Source: Thermosipho ferrireducens (lineage in GTDB: Bacteria; Thermotogota; Thermotogae; Thermotogales; Fervidobacteriaceae). From it: a stretch of 64,000 bases of DNA. A model generated the notes under the pieces. That model saw nothing but the letters and a program-made list of their open reading frames with translations, was not told the origin of the DNA and ran no database searches. The stretch is taken from the NCBI RefSeq assembly GCF_017358165.1, contig NZ_CP071446.1, positions 620,001 to 684,000 of the forward strand, read 5' to 3'. A program made the translations under genes and the position numbers. Shown here one piece after another: positions 16,897-28,132 of this stretch; the first letter of the stretch is position 1; the number at the start of each line of letters is the position of its first letter.

Positions 16897-17397
16897 CTAA
16901 AAACTCAATCCCAGCGCTGCGAAGTATAAATCACCCATTTTCATACCTATGGTGTTGTCTGGTAATTTTTTGAGTCTTCCTACTACACCAGCTTCTGCGT
17001 TTAATATTCCAAGTTTTAACCCGATTCCTATTTTCAGGTCTATACGATCAAATTGCTGAGTTCTTATCCATTCAACGATAGGAGCATCAGTTGCTATTCT
17101 CATGTAAAGATTTTCTGAAAACTTTGGTTTTAAGGCTATTCCTGCTCCAAGGAATCTTTTTAAATATTCCATATCGATGTTCTGTACTATGAATACAGAA
17201 CCATCCTCGTTAATACTGCCTACAGGGAGCATGAAATATATCATTCCAAAATCAACACGTCCAAAAATCTCAGCTACTGGCATAGGGTATTCGTAAAATG
17301 GGAGATCAGGCATTGTTAGAACCTCTGTGCCTATAAAAAAAGGGAACACAGAGATAGACGCCAATAATAAAATAACTATACCTACAAATCTTTTCAT
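16897..17397 (-). CDS. Exported protein of unknown function, beta-strand rich
   Basis: A 166-residue protein. Residues 1-18 form a signal peptide (FVGIVILLLASISVFP). The mature part alternates hydrophobic and polar residues (FGRVDFGMIYFMLPV, LKIGIGLKLGILNAEAGVVGRL) and ends in Phe (LGLSF), which together look like a small beta-barrel of the outer sheath (toga). I do not recognise a family. GGAGGTGAG lies just before the ATG, and it is a single-gene unit with a terminator. Confidence 0.7.
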   Translation of the reverse strand: MKRFVGIVILLLASISVFPFFIGTEVLTMPDLPFYEYPMPVAEIFGRVDFGMIYFMLPVGSINEDGSVFIVQNIDMEYLKRFLGAGIALKPKFSENLYMRIATDAPIVEWIRTQQFDRIDLKIGIGLKLGILNAEAGVVGRLKKLPDNTIGMKMGDLYFAALGLSF

Positions 17398-17444
17398 ACT
17401 CTCACCTCCTGAGTATTAGTATATCAAATTTATATTTAAAAAGC

Positions 17445-17700
17445 AAAATTGACGAGAGTTGGCAAGATTGGCGAGGTTGGTAAAAAAAGATTCCTCGCTT
17501 TGCTCGGAATGACAATAAAGAAAAAATCCTTCGTCACTTCGTTCCTTGGGATGACAGAAAAAGTAGCGAGAGTTGGCGAGATTAGCAAGATTAGCGAAGG
17601 TTGGTGAGGTTGACCTTCCACCCATGTCATTCCGAACCCGAAGGGTGAGGAATCTTGTATTTAACGAGATTGGTTGGGCAAGCGAGAGCTGGTTAGATTG
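17445..17700. repeat. R1/R2 repeat array
   Basis: R2 units (17450-17482), forward R1 (ATTCC/GGAAT at about 17489-17514), a degenerate R1, R2 (17562-17612), reverse R1 (about 17625-17656) and R2-like tail. No gene; several overlapping ORFs are repeat translations. Confidence 0.87.
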
Positions 17701-17751
17701 GTGCTTTTGCATCTAAAAATAGGAAAGCTTTTTTCGTGGACCGATTAGATG

Positions 17752-18369
17752 TTAATAAAGGCTCTTTACAAAGTCTCTAAAAAATTTTTTAATCTTATCC
17801 CAATTTGTTTCGATTATTTGAAAGTCTTTATTTTTCTCGGCATCCTCAAAATATGTTAAAGACTTAACAAAAATAGAAGTATTGTATTCTTTATATTTTG
17901 TTTTGAGCATATTTATTAAATCTTTTAGTTCCCAGTTATGAATTTGAATCAAGATCCATAAATCAAAAAAGTCTTTCTTTAAACCTTTACTGCTTATAGC
18001 ACTGGCTTTCATGCAAGCTATATCTTTATCACTGGCTATAAAAACTCCATCAATCTTTCCTGGCTTTTCTAAAAGAGAATAAGGATAATGAAATAAAGAA
18101 ACTTTTACACCATTCAAAGTAAACAGCAAAGTTCCGTTATCTTTATAAATAATTTTGAAGTTTTCAAGATGATATTTTTGTAAGCTTTTTTCATAAATAT
18201 CCAATTTGAAACTTTTTTCAGGAAAGAGAAAAAAATCAAAATCTTCGGAAGGTCTGTGATCATATTTTATGAGCAACGATGTACCACCGGCAAGATAAAA
18301 GTCAGATAAAATGTCTAAGGATAGAAGTATTTCTAAAGTTTTCCTTTGCTTTTCTTTTAAATTCTTCAT
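17752..18369 (-). CDS. AbiEii/AbiGii-family nucleotidyltransferase (toxin-like)
   Basis: A 205-residue protein of the AbiEii nucleotidyltransferase group: FYLAGGTSLLIKYDHRPSEDFDFF (about 24-47) has the GG-T motif and the D-x-D metal pair after the R-x-S; FDLWIL in the middle is the second family block. AbiEii enzymes are type IV toxins or phage-exclusion factors that modify tRNA or other targets. Its start lies inside the upstream small gene (68-nt overlap in another frame), a coupling usual for such pairs. A toxin or defence role is inferred from the family. Confidence 0.8.
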   Translation of the reverse strand: MKNLKEKQRKTLEILLSLDILSDFYLAGGTSLLIKYDHRPSEDFDFFLFPEKSFKLDIYEKSLQKYHLENFKIIYKDNGTLLFTLNGVKVSLFHYPYSLLEKPGKIDGVFIASDKDIACMKASAISSKGLKKDFFDLWILIQIHNWELKDLINMLKTKYKEYNTSIFVKSLTYFEDAEKNKDFQIIETNWDKIKKFFRDFVKSLY

Positions 18370-18562
18370 CAGTAACCTCCAGAATCAACTGCCAGAATGT
18401 CTTGTTCTCTTTATAAAATCTATGATTATTTCTCAGGAATATTTCTTTTAATTTTTTTTTACCTATATCTCTTAAAAGTATTCTGATTTCATCTATATCA
18501 CCTAATAGCATTTTTCTGATTATAGTTTCTTCTCCACTACATCCATCCCATTTGTAATTCAT
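18302..18562 (-). CDS. Small partner of the AbiEii-like protein (putative antitoxin)
   Basis: An 86-residue protein, MNYKWDGCSGEETIIRKMLLGDIDEIRILLRD at its start region (in part), followed by a basic helix and an aromatic segment. It resembles the short helical proteins (DUF6922-like) commonly encoded just upstream of AbiEii-type nucleotidyltransferases. GAGGTG sits 6 nt before ATG 18562; ATG 18568 and GTG 18571 are alternatives too close to that site. The antitoxin role is inferred from position only. Confidence 0.6.
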   Translation of the reverse strand: MNYKWDGCSGEETIIRKMLLGDIDEIRILLRDIGKKKLKEIFLRNNHRFYKENKTFWQLILEVTDEEFKRKAKENFRNTSILRHFI

Positions 18563-18592
18563 ATTCATCACCTCACAATGATTATATCATAA

Positions 18593-19000
18593 TTCAGCGA
18601 GAGTTGGCATATTAGCGAGGTTAGCGAGGTTGGTAAAAAACAAGATTCCTCGCTTCGCTCGGAATGACAATAAGGAAAAGATCCTTCGTCACTTCGTTCC
18701 TCAGGATGACCTCTTTTTTTTGTCATTCCGAACCCGAAGGGTGAGGAATCTTAATTGGCGAGTGTTGGCAAGACCTGTCCTGAGCACAAAGTGCGAAGGA
18801 TCTTGAGAGATTAGCGAGATTGGCGAGGTTGGTAAAACAAGATTCCTCGCTTCGCTCGGAATGACAGTAAGGAAAAAAACTTCGTCACTTCGTTCCTCAG
18901 GATGACATCTCCCTCACATTCGTTCGGGATGACAATAAGGAAAAGATCCCTCGTCATTACATTCCTCGGGATGACAGGGAAAGATGTTGTCATTCCGATT
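18593..19000. repeat. R1/R2 repeat array
   Basis: It contains R2 units (18598-18635), forward R1 copies (ATTCC/GGAAT at about 18642-18669 and 18840-18867; ATCCT at about 18678), reverse R1 (18720-18751), a GCCTGTCCTGAG-type R1 variant (about 18772-18805), and forward ATCCC/GGGAT R1 near 18943-18976. No gene is present; it ends just before the hydrogenase promoter. Confidence 0.88.
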
Positions 19001-19030
19001 TCTTGATAGAGATCCAGGGCTTTATTAATA

Positions 19031-19059
19031 TTGACAACCCGAAAATTTCGCGTTAAAAT
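19031..19059 (+). promoter_or_regulatory. Promoter of the hydrogenase-rex operon
   Basis: A consensus -35 TTGACA (19031-19036), a 17-bp spacer and TAAAAT (19054-19059). The spacer contains the small palindrome CGAAAATTTCG (19040-19050). The promoter drives the genes from 19105 onward, probably as far as rex. Confidence 0.8.
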
Positions 19060-19060
19060 A

Positions 19061-19094
19061 ATTGTGAAAAAAATAACGTTAATTATTTCACGAT
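19061..19094. promoter_or_regulatory. Palindromic operator candidate of the hydrogenase operon
   Basis: A 34-bp symmetric element right behind the -10: outer arms ATTGTGAAA (19061-19069) and TTTCACGAT (19086-19094), 8 of 9 matching, and a perfect inner TAACGTTA (19074-19081) on the same axis. The outer arms match the Rex half-site TTGTGAA, but they are farther apart than in a usual Rex site. Control by the Rex protein encoded at the end of this operon is an inference. Confidence 0.55.
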
Positions 19095-19104
19095 AGGTGA
19101 GAGT

Positions 19105-19332
19105 GTGGTTATCAGGATATGTATGGGAAGTTCGTGTCATTTAAAAGGTTCTTACCAGGTAGTAGAAAAAGTTAAAGAGTTGGGTATTAAAGATTTAAAG
19201 CTTTTAGGCTCGCTTTGTTTTGGGAAGTGCGAAAGAGGAATAAACATAGAAATTGATGGGAAGCTGTTTTCAAATGTAACCCCTGAGAATGTTAAGAACA
19301 TTGTGAAAAAATTCATAAAAGAAGGGGAGTAG
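19105..19332 (+). CDS. Thioredoxin-like [2Fe-2S] ferredoxin (TM1420-like)
   Basis: A 75-residue protein with the thioredoxin-like [2Fe-2S] cysteine pattern: CMGSSC near the start and CFGKC in the middle, the same layout as the C-terminal domain of HydA and the NuoE/HydC cluster site. It probably passes electrons to or from the sensory hydrogenase encoded next, one base after its stop. The start is GTG 19105 with GGTGAGAG upstream. First gene of the hydrogenase operon. Confidence 0.85.
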   Translation: MVIRICMGSSCHLKGSYQVVEKVKELGIKDLKLLGSLCFGKCERGINIEIDGKLFSNVTPENVKNIVKKFIKEGE

Positions 19333-19333
19333 G

Positions 19334-20911
19334 ATGGAAAAATATATTTTCTCAAACGAAGCGAATTGTAAATATTGTTATAAATGTCTTAGAAATTGTC
19401 CAGTCAAATCAATTTCGTTTTCTGATAACACATCAACGGTTATTGATGATGAATGTATATTATGTGGAAAATGTATTGAGATTTGTCCTCAGAATGCAAA
19501 AAGCTATGTGAGGGATGTTTCTGAACTTTCAAAGTTTTTTGGAGGCAAGTTTGTGGTTTCAATTGCTCCATCTTTTTTCTCTCATTTTGATGAACCTTTC
19601 AAAGTTATAGGATTTTTAAAAAAGAGCGGTGCTATTGTAAGCGAAACATCTCTTGGCGCTGAATATGTGTCTGATGAATATGCAAAAATGCCTCATCCTG
19701 TTATTACAACATCATGCCCTGTTGTAGTTGAACTTTTTGAAAAATATTATCCAGAAAAAAGGCAGTTTTTAGCGCCGGTGGTTTCTCCCGCGGTTGCTCA
19801 TTCAATACTTTTTGAGAAATTATTTGGAGATATTCCAAAAGTATTTATAGGTCCCTGTATAGCAAAAAAAAGGGAATTGGAAAAACACTTTGATCTTGTT
19901 TTGACATTTGAAGAGCTTGAAGAATTTTTAGAGGAAGAAGTGTTAGATTGTGAAGGGTTTCCCGATGAACCTTATCCACATTATGCGAGGTATTATCCTG
20001 TTTCTGGTGGAATAATTAAAACTGTTTCAGAAAACTTTGAAAGCTATATATCAATAGAGGGAATTGATAATATAAAAAAATTTCTTGATAAGTTCCAGGG
20101 TTTTGATAGCAAGTATTTTGTAGAAATGTCCGCGTGTGTGGGAGGGTGTATTGAAGGACCAGCTACAAGAAAAGATATTAGCATACTCGAAAAGAAAGTA
20201 AAGTTGATAAATAGCATTAAAAAACTTCCAAAAAGTGTCAAGGAACTTGAATTAGAGATAGATTTGCATAGGGAATTTGAAAATAAACAGATTAAGCAAA
20301 ATTATTCGGATGAAGAAATAGAAAAAGTCCTTTTTTCCATGGGAAAGACTGATAGATCAAAGGAATTAAATTGTAGCGCGTGTGGTTACGACACCTGCAG
20401 GGAAAAAGCTGTAGCTGTTTTAGCAGGGAAAGCTGAGAAGGAAATGTGCATAACTTATCTTATAGAAAAGGTATCAAGCGTGAGTAATATGGTTGTGGAG
20501 GAAACTCCGAATTTAATTGTTATTTCGCAAAATAATCAAATTACATACAAAAACAAAGTTGCAAGATTAAGGTTTATGAGTTTGTCGAATAAAAAAGTAT
20601 GGGAGATTATTAAAGAGCTAAAAGATAACGAACTTAAAGGGATTGAAATACAGGGAAAGGTATATAAATTTATAACAAAAAGATTTCTTTTACCAGAAGA
20701 TAGCGGTGAAGTGTTTATTTTGACTGATATAACTAAGCAACTGGAACAGGAGGAAAAGATAAGAAAGTTAAAAAGACAAACTATCGAGAAGATTGAAGAG
20801 GTTTTAAATAAACAGATGCTTCTTGCGCAGGAAATATCGGGGCTTTTGGGTGAATCTATTGCTGAAACAAAATCACATTTTATGGAATTTAAGAAATTTA
20901 TGGAGGATTAG
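19334..20911 (+). CDS. hydS: Sensory [FeFe]-hydrogenase (HydS type) with PAS domain
   Basis: A 525-residue protein, in order: two [4Fe-4S] clusters (C12/15/18/22 and C41/44/47/51), an H-cluster domain, a further Fe-S motif (CSACGYDTC), and a PAS-like domain (about 385-470) before a C-terminal helix. The four H-cluster cysteines are present: C128 (TTSCP), C175 (GPCIAKK), C268 and C272 (SACVGGC). The residue preceding C128 is Ser127, where catalytic hydrogenases have the proton-relay Cys (TSCCP). That substitution, together with the PAS domain, marks sensory group hydrogenases such as T. maritima HydS. It probably senses H2 or redox state and signals to the PP2C phosphatase encoded next. Confidence 0.88.
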   Translation: MEKYIFSNEANCKYCYKCLRNCPVKSISFSDNTSTVIDDECILCGKCIEICPQNAKSYVRDVSELSKFFGGKFVVSIAPSFFSHFDEPFKVIGFLKKSGAIVSETSLGAEYVSDEYAKMPHPVITTSCPVVVELFEKYYPEKRQFLAPVVSPAVAHSILFEKLFGDIPKVFIGPCIAKKRELEKHFDLVLTFEELEEFLEEEVLDCEGFPDEPYPHYARYYPVSGGIIKTVSENFESYISIEGIDNIKKFLDKFQGFDSKYFVEMSACVGGCIEGPATRKDISILEKKVKLINSIKKLPKSVKELELEIDLHREFENKQIKQNYSDEEIEKVLFSMGKTDRSKELNCSACGYDTCREKAVAVLAGKAEKEMCITYLIEKVSSVSNMVVEETPNLIVISQNNQITYKNKVARLRFMSLSNKKVWEIIKELKDNELKGIEIQGKVYKFITKRFLLPEDSGEVFILTDITKQLEQEEKIRKLKRQTIEKIEEVLNKQMLLAQEISGLLGESIAETKSHFMEFKKFMED

Positions 20912-20913
20912 AA

Positions 20914-22053
20914 ATGATTACTTGCGAGGTGCATTACGCTTCCAAAAGTAAAAAAGGCGAATGGGTATGTGGCGATTCGATTAAGATAAGAAAAAACGAA
21001 GAAAAGTGTGTTGTGAGTGTTTCAGATGGACTTGGAAGCGGGGTAAAGGCAAATATATTGTCTACACTAACATCAACGATGGCAAGTACTATGGTTTTTA
21101 ACAATGTTCCAATAGAAGAAGTTTTTGAATCAATTTTGACAACACTGCCAACTTGTAAAGTTAGAAAAATTAGCTATTCTACTCTTGCAACCTGCCTTGT
21201 GGATTATAAAAGTAAAAGATGTACTATTTTTGAATATGAATTTCCTTTAATTTTTTATTTTAAAAATGAGAATTTGATTCCATTAAAGAAAATAGAAAGA
21301 AAAGTAAATAATAAAAAGCTTTATGTCAGTGAAATTGAAATTGATGTGGGAGATTCAATCTTTTTAATGACTGATGGCATTTCCCAGGCGGGTATGGGAA
21401 CGGAGAACTTTCCTTTTGGATTTGGAGAAAAAAACATAAAGTTTGAACTTTCCAACCTTTTAAAAAACAAAATAGAGCATAAGAATATAGTAAATCATAT
21501 GATCAATATTGCAAAAAAATTGGATAAAAACACCAAGGGTGATGACGCGTTAATTGCAGGATTAAAGATAAGGGAAAAAAGGATTCTGACGATAATGGTG
21601 GGACCACCTGAGGATGAAAAAAACGATGAATTGGTAGTTAATAAGCTTTTAAATTCGCGGGGGAAAAAGGTAATATGCGGTGGTACAACCGGAAAAATTG
21701 TTGAGAAAATAACAGGAAAGAAGATAGACATAGATATAAGGAATATTTCTAAAAATTCACCTCCTGTAGGTTATATGGATGGAGTTGAACTTGTTACAGA
21801 AGGAATTATTACGCTTACTCAGGTGTTCAGGTTTTATGAAAATCAAATACAAGAGCTGGGACTTGGTGCAAAGAAATTAATTAACCTGCTTGAATGGGCA
21901 GACATAATAAATTTTCTTGTTGGACGAGCAATTAATCCAGCTCATCAAAACCCTCTTTTTGCTCATGATATTTCGTTGAAATTCAGGCTTATTCATGATA
22001 TTGCCAAAATACTTGAAAAAAAGGAAAAAATTATTAATATTGAGTATTTTTAG
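20914..22053 (+). CDS. SpoIIE-type PP2C phosphatase associated with the sensory hydrogenase
   Basis: A 379-residue protein. Residues 1-215 form a SpoIIE/PP2C domain: the metal-binding Asp in VCGDSIKI, SDGLGSG (DG motif), LMTDGISQAGMG and GDDALIAGLKI. The C-terminal half (VNKLLNSRGKKVICGGTTGKI) is a domain found with PP2C next to [FeFe]-hydrogenases (TM1422-like). Only two bases separate it from the sensory hydrogenase gene. Together with the PAS-bearing hydrogenase it would turn an H2 or redox signal into dephosphorylation of an unknown target. Confidence 0.85.
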   Translation: MITCEVHYASKSKKGEWVCGDSIKIRKNEEKCVVSVSDGLGSGVKANILSTLTSTMASTMVFNNVPIEEVFESILTTLPTCKVRKISYSTLATCLVDYKSKRCTIFEYEFPLIFYFKNENLIPLKKIERKVNNKKLYVSEIEIDVGDSIFLMTDGISQAGMGTENFPFGFGEKNIKFELSNLLKNKIEHKNIVNHMINIAKKLDKNTKGDDALIAGLKIREKRILTIMVGPPEDEKNDELVVNKLLNSRGKKVICGGTTGKIVEKITGKKIDIDIRNISKNSPPVGYMDGVELVTEGIITLTQVFRFYENQIQELGLGAKKLINLLEWADIINFLVGRAINPAHQNPLFAHDISLKFRLIHDIAKILEKKEKIINIEYF

Positions 22054-22539
<486 letters not shown>

Positions 22540-22540
22540 T

Positions 22541-24421
22541 ATGTTTAAAACAATAAGTGAAGCATTTGACTATATTGAAAAACAGCAAAAATTAAGAGAA
22601 GAAAGATTAAAGGAGCAAAAGATATATGTGTGTGTGGGAACAGGTTGTACAGCAAATGGTTCAAGAAAAGTATACAAAAAGTTTATAGAAATGATTAAGG
22701 AAAAAGGATTAAATGTAGAAGTTGAAACTGTTGATGACGATACAGACCATTCATTGGTTAAGAAAACTGGTTGCTGCGGACTTTGTTCGCTCGGACCACT
22801 TGTGAAAATAACACCAGAAGGTATTACGTATCACCATGTTACATTGGATGATGTAGAAGAAATTGTGGAAAAAACCATTAAGAAAGGGGAAGTAATAGAA
22901 AGACTTTTATTAACTGATCCTGTAACAGGAAAGAAAGTTATGAGGCTTGAAGATGCTACCTTTTTTAAAAATCAGACGTTCTATGTAATGGAAGGAATTG
23001 GAACAAGTGAATGTGAAAAAATAGAAGATTACATGGGACGGGGAGGATATAAGTCACTTTTAAAAGTTTTATTTTCAATGAAAAGAGAAGATGTAATTGA
23101 GACAATAAAGGCTTCAGGCCTTCGTGGAAGAGGCGGAGGTGGTTTTCCAACAGGTTTAAAATGGGAATTTACTTATAATTCCAGAGGAGATAAGAAATTT
23201 GTCGTTTGTAACGCTGATGAAGGTGACCCAGGAGCATTTATGAATAGAACTTTGCTTGAAAGGGATCCTCATTCTGTGCTTGAAGGTATGATAATTGCCG
23301 CATACACAGTTGGTGCTCAAAAGGGCTACGCCTACATTCGTGCAGAATATCCCATTGCAGTTGAGATGTTTAATAAAGCAATAGAAGATGCCAAAGCTTA
23401 CGGACTTTTAGGCGAAAATATTTTAGGAACGGGCTTTTCGTTTGATTTAGAGGTGAAAGAAGGTGCAGGTGCTTTTGTATGTGGTGAAGAAACTGCACTT
23501 CTTGCTTCGATAGAAGGAAGAAGAGGAGTTCCGCGACCAAGGCCTCCTTTCCCGGCGCAGAAAGGTTTATGGGGATATCCAACTTTGATAAATAATGTTG
23601 AAACGTATGCAAATGTTCCAAAGATAATAAGGGATGGTGTTGAAAAATACAGACAAAACGGTGTGGAAAAATCGCCTGGAACGAAAATGTTTTCTGTAAC
23701 GGGGCCACTTAAACTTACGGGTATAATAGAAATTCCATTTGGAACAACTATAAGATATGTTCTTGAAAATATATGTGGTGGTACAGCTGATGGTAGGAAA
23801 TTAAAGGCAATACAAATTGGGGGACCTTCAGGGGCTTGTTTACCAGAAAAATACTTCGATTTGCCTCTTGATTACGACACGTTGAAATCCGTTGATGCCA
23901 TGGTAGGTTCCGGAGGTATAGTTGCTATAACTGAGAATAGTTGTATGGTCGAAGTTGCGCGCTTTTTCCTGGATTTTACAAAAAGGGAATCATGTGGGAA
24001 ATGTGTTCCATGTAGAGAGGGTACCATGCAATCGTACCAGATATTAGAAAAGTTTACACAAGGTAAAGCCACAGAAGAAGATCTGGAAAATTTAGAATAC
24101 TTAGCAAATATAATAAAGACTGCTTCTCTTTGTGGCCTTGGAAAAACTGCCCCAAATCCGATTTTAAGTACTTTAAAGCACTTTAGAGATGAATATATAG
24201 AACACATTAACGGTAAATGTCCAGGGGGAACGTGTACTGCTTTGAGAAAGTACGTTATAAATCCTGAACTATGTAAGAGCTGTAGCTTGTGTGCAAGGGC
24301 ATGTCCACAAAATGCGATAAGCGGTGAAAGGGGTAAGCCATACGTTATTGACCAGGGGGAATGTGTTAAATGTGGAATTTGTTTTGAAAAGTGTAAGTTT
24401 AATGCAATAGAATTGGTATAA
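22541..24421 (+). CDS. hydB: Bifurcating [FeFe]-hydrogenase beta subunit HydB (NuoF-like)
   Basis: A 626-residue subunit, the same length as I recall for T. maritima HydB. Order: a thioredoxin-like [2Fe-2S] domain (CVGTGC ... CCGLCSLGP), the NuoF core with FMN/NAD-binding segments (GLRGRGGGGFPTGLKW, VCNADEGDPGAF, VKEGAGAFVCGEETALLASIEG in part), the [4Fe-4S] site SCGKCVPCREG with CGLG downstream, and a C-terminal two-cluster ferredoxin (CKSCSLCARACP, CVKCGICFEKC). It is the site where NADH and ferredoxin oxidation are coupled for H2 formation. ATG 22541 is preferred because the ATG at 22529 lies inside the ribosome-binding site. Confidence 0.94.
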   Translation: MFKTISEAFDYIEKQQKLREERLKEQKIYVCVGTGCTANGSRKVYKKFIEMIKEKGLNVEVETVDDDTDHSLVKKTGCCGLCSLGPLVKITPEGITYHHVTLDDVEEIVEKTIKKGEVIERLLLTDPVTGKKVMRLEDATFFKNQTFYVMEGIGTSECEKIEDYMGRGGYKSLLKVLFSMKREDVIETIKASGLRGRGGGGFPTGLKWEFTYNSRGDKKFVVCNADEGDPGAFMNRTLLERDPHSVLEGMIIAAYTVGAQKGYAYIRAEYPIAVEMFNKAIEDAKAYGLLGENILGTGFSFDLEVKEGAGAFVCGEETALLASIEGRRGVPRPRPPFPAQKGLWGYPTLINNVETYANVPKIIRDGVEKYRQNGVEKSPGTKMFSVTGPLKLTGIIEIPFGTTIRYVLENICGGTADGRKLKAIQIGGPSGACLPEKYFDLPLDYDTLKSVDAMVGSGGIVAITENSCMVEVARFFLDFTKRESCGKCVPCREGTMQSYQILEKFTQGKATEEDLENLEYLANIIKTASLCGLGKTAPNPILSTLKHFRDEYIEHINGKCPGGTCTALRKYVINPELCKSCSLCARACPQNAISGERGKPYVIDQGECVKCGICFEKCKFNAIELV

Positions 24422-27023
<2,602 letters not shown>

Positions 27024-27056
27024 AAATTCCCAGTATGGCCACCATCCCATTTTCAT

Positions 27057-27074
27057 CCCCCGAATTTTCGGGGG
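27057..27074 (+). terminator. Possible terminator after rex
   Basis: CCCCCGAA (27057-27064) pairs with TTCGGGGG (27067-27074). No clear T run follows (GTCAGTTGTATTTC), so it may pause or protect the end rather than terminate efficiently. Confidence 0.5.
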
Positions 27075-27167
27075 GTCAGTTGTATTTCTGGAAAGATTAT
27101 TTTTGAAAACGTTTTACAATTTCTAATTAAATTTGTATTTAAAAATTTGATTCAGCATTGTTCTCTA

Positions 27168-27195
27168 TTGACATAGCGTAATTTTATGGTATCAT
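27168..27195 (+). promoter_or_regulatory. Promoter of the tRNA cluster
   Basis: TTGACA (27168-27173), a 16-bp spacer and TATCAT (27190-27195). The first tRNA starts 25 bp downstream, and no other -35/-10 pair is evident. Confidence 0.7.
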
Positions 27196-27219
27196 TTACT
27201 ATGGTATTTTATCATTTGT

Positions 27220-27294
27220 GGCCCCATAGGATAACGGCTAGTCCATCGGATTCTCAGTCCGAAGGTCGGGGTTCGATTCCCCGTGGGGCTGCCA
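27220..27294 (+). tRNA. tRNA-Glu (CUC)
   Basis: The acceptor stem GGCCCCA/TGGGGCT, anticodon stem TCGGA/TCCGA with loop TTCTCAG (anticodon CTC) and a T-arm with GTTCGATTC are all visible. The 3' CCA is encoded. Confidence 0.95.
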
Positions 27295-27298
27295 GTAT

Positions 27299-27373
27299 GC
27301 CCCAGTAGTTCAACGGATAGAACGGCGGATTCCTAATCCGCAAATGGAGGTTCGACTCCTCCCTGGGGCACCA
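27299..27373 (+). tRNA. tRNA-Arg (CCU)
   Basis: Acceptor GCCCCAG/CTGGGGC, anticodon stem GCGGA/TCCGC with loop TTCCTAA (anticodon CCT), and T-loop GTTCGACTC. CCA is encoded. It starts 4 bp after tRNA-Glu. Confidence 0.95.
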
Positions 27374-27384
27374 CAAGTAAAACT

Positions 27385-27460
27385 GGGCCGTTAGCTCAAC
27401 AGGTAGAGCACCTGACTCTTAATCAGGGGGCTGTGGGTTCGAGTCCCACACGGCCCACCA
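27385..27460 (+). tRNA. tRNA-Lys (CUU)
   Basis: Acceptor GGGCCGT/ACGGCCC, anticodon stem CCTGA/TCAGG with loop CTCTTAA (anticodon CTT), and T-loop GTTCGAGTC. CCA is encoded. It is the last of the three clustered tRNAs and lies directly upstream of the infC leader. Confidence 0.95.
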
Positions 27461-27481
27461 GGGTTTTATAAATTGAGAAGA

Positions 27482-27596
27482 GGAAGCGCCCGGCTTCCCA
27501 CCCTGAGCCAGAGAGGCGAAAGGGTTGGTGGAATTAAGTGAACAATTGTTTGTTGAAAGTATAATATAGGCGGGCGCTTGCTCGCCTAAAATTTTT
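27482..27596 (+). promoter_or_regulatory. Structured leader and attenuator of infC-rpmI-rplT (L20-leader type)
   Basis: A structured 5' region. GGAAGC (27482-27487) pairs with GCTTCC (27493-27498), and CCACCCT/AGGG..GGTGG form a second domain. At the end AGGCGGGC (27568-27575) pairs with GCTCGCCT (27580-27587), followed by TTTTT (27592-27596), a typical intrinsic terminator just before the infC ribosome-binding site. This layout fits attenuation control by ribosomal protein L20 as known in Firmicutes; the identity of the ligand here is inferred. Confidence 0.7.
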
Positions 27597-27613
27597 GTTG
27601 GGAGGCGAAAGAT

Positions 27614-28120
27614 ATCGATAGGATAGTTAAGAATGAGGAAATTAGAGCCCCGGAGGTTCGTGTGGTTGATTCTAATGGAAAGCAGATTGGTATAATGCCA
27701 ACGGATGAAGCTCTGGAGCTGGCGTACTCTAAGAAATTAGATTTGATATTGGTTGCTCCAAATGCGAAACCACCTGTTGCGAAGATGATGGATTATGGAA
27801 AGTATAAATATGAACTTGCCAAACGTGAGAAAAAAGCCAAGAAAAACCAGAAGATTATAGAAGTAAAGCAGATGAAATTTAGAATAAAAATTGATGAGCA
27901 TGATTATCAGACAAAGGTAAAGCATATAAAGCGATTTCTGGAAAGTGGAAACAAAGTTCGTGTGGTTATAATGTTCAGGGGAAGGGAACTGGCTTTTGCA
28001 GACAAAGGAGAGGAAATATTGAAACGTGTTATAAATGATCTTCAAGATATTGCAAGTGTAGAAAAACCACCCAAACTTGAAGGACGAGATATGTGGATGA
28101 TGCTAAAACCTAAAAGTTAA
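27614..28120 (+). CDS. infC: Translation initiation factor IF-3, AUC start codon
   Basis: A 168-residue IF-3. The first canonical start is GTG 27662, but the frame is open and conserved before it: DRIVKNEEIRAPEVRVV is the standard IF-3 N-terminus. Upstream, in the same frame, there is no ATG, GTG or TTG before the stop at 27587-27589. GGGAGG (27600-27605) is correctly spaced for ATC 27614. E. coli infC starts with AUU, and IF-3 discriminates against such codons, giving autoregulation; the same logic is likely here. The linker (KREKKAKKNQK) and C-domain (KFRIKIDEHDYQTKVKH) are normal. Confidence 0.9.
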   Translation: MDRIVKNEEIRAPEVRVVDSNGKQIGIMPTDEALELAYSKKLDLILVAPNAKPPVAKMMDYGKYKYELAKREKKAKKNQKIIEVKQMKFRIKIDEHDYQTKVKHIKRFLESGNKVRVVIMFRGRELAFADKGEEILKRVINDLQDIASVEKPPKLEGRDMWMMLKPKS

Positions 28121-28132
28121 GGAGGGAAAACG

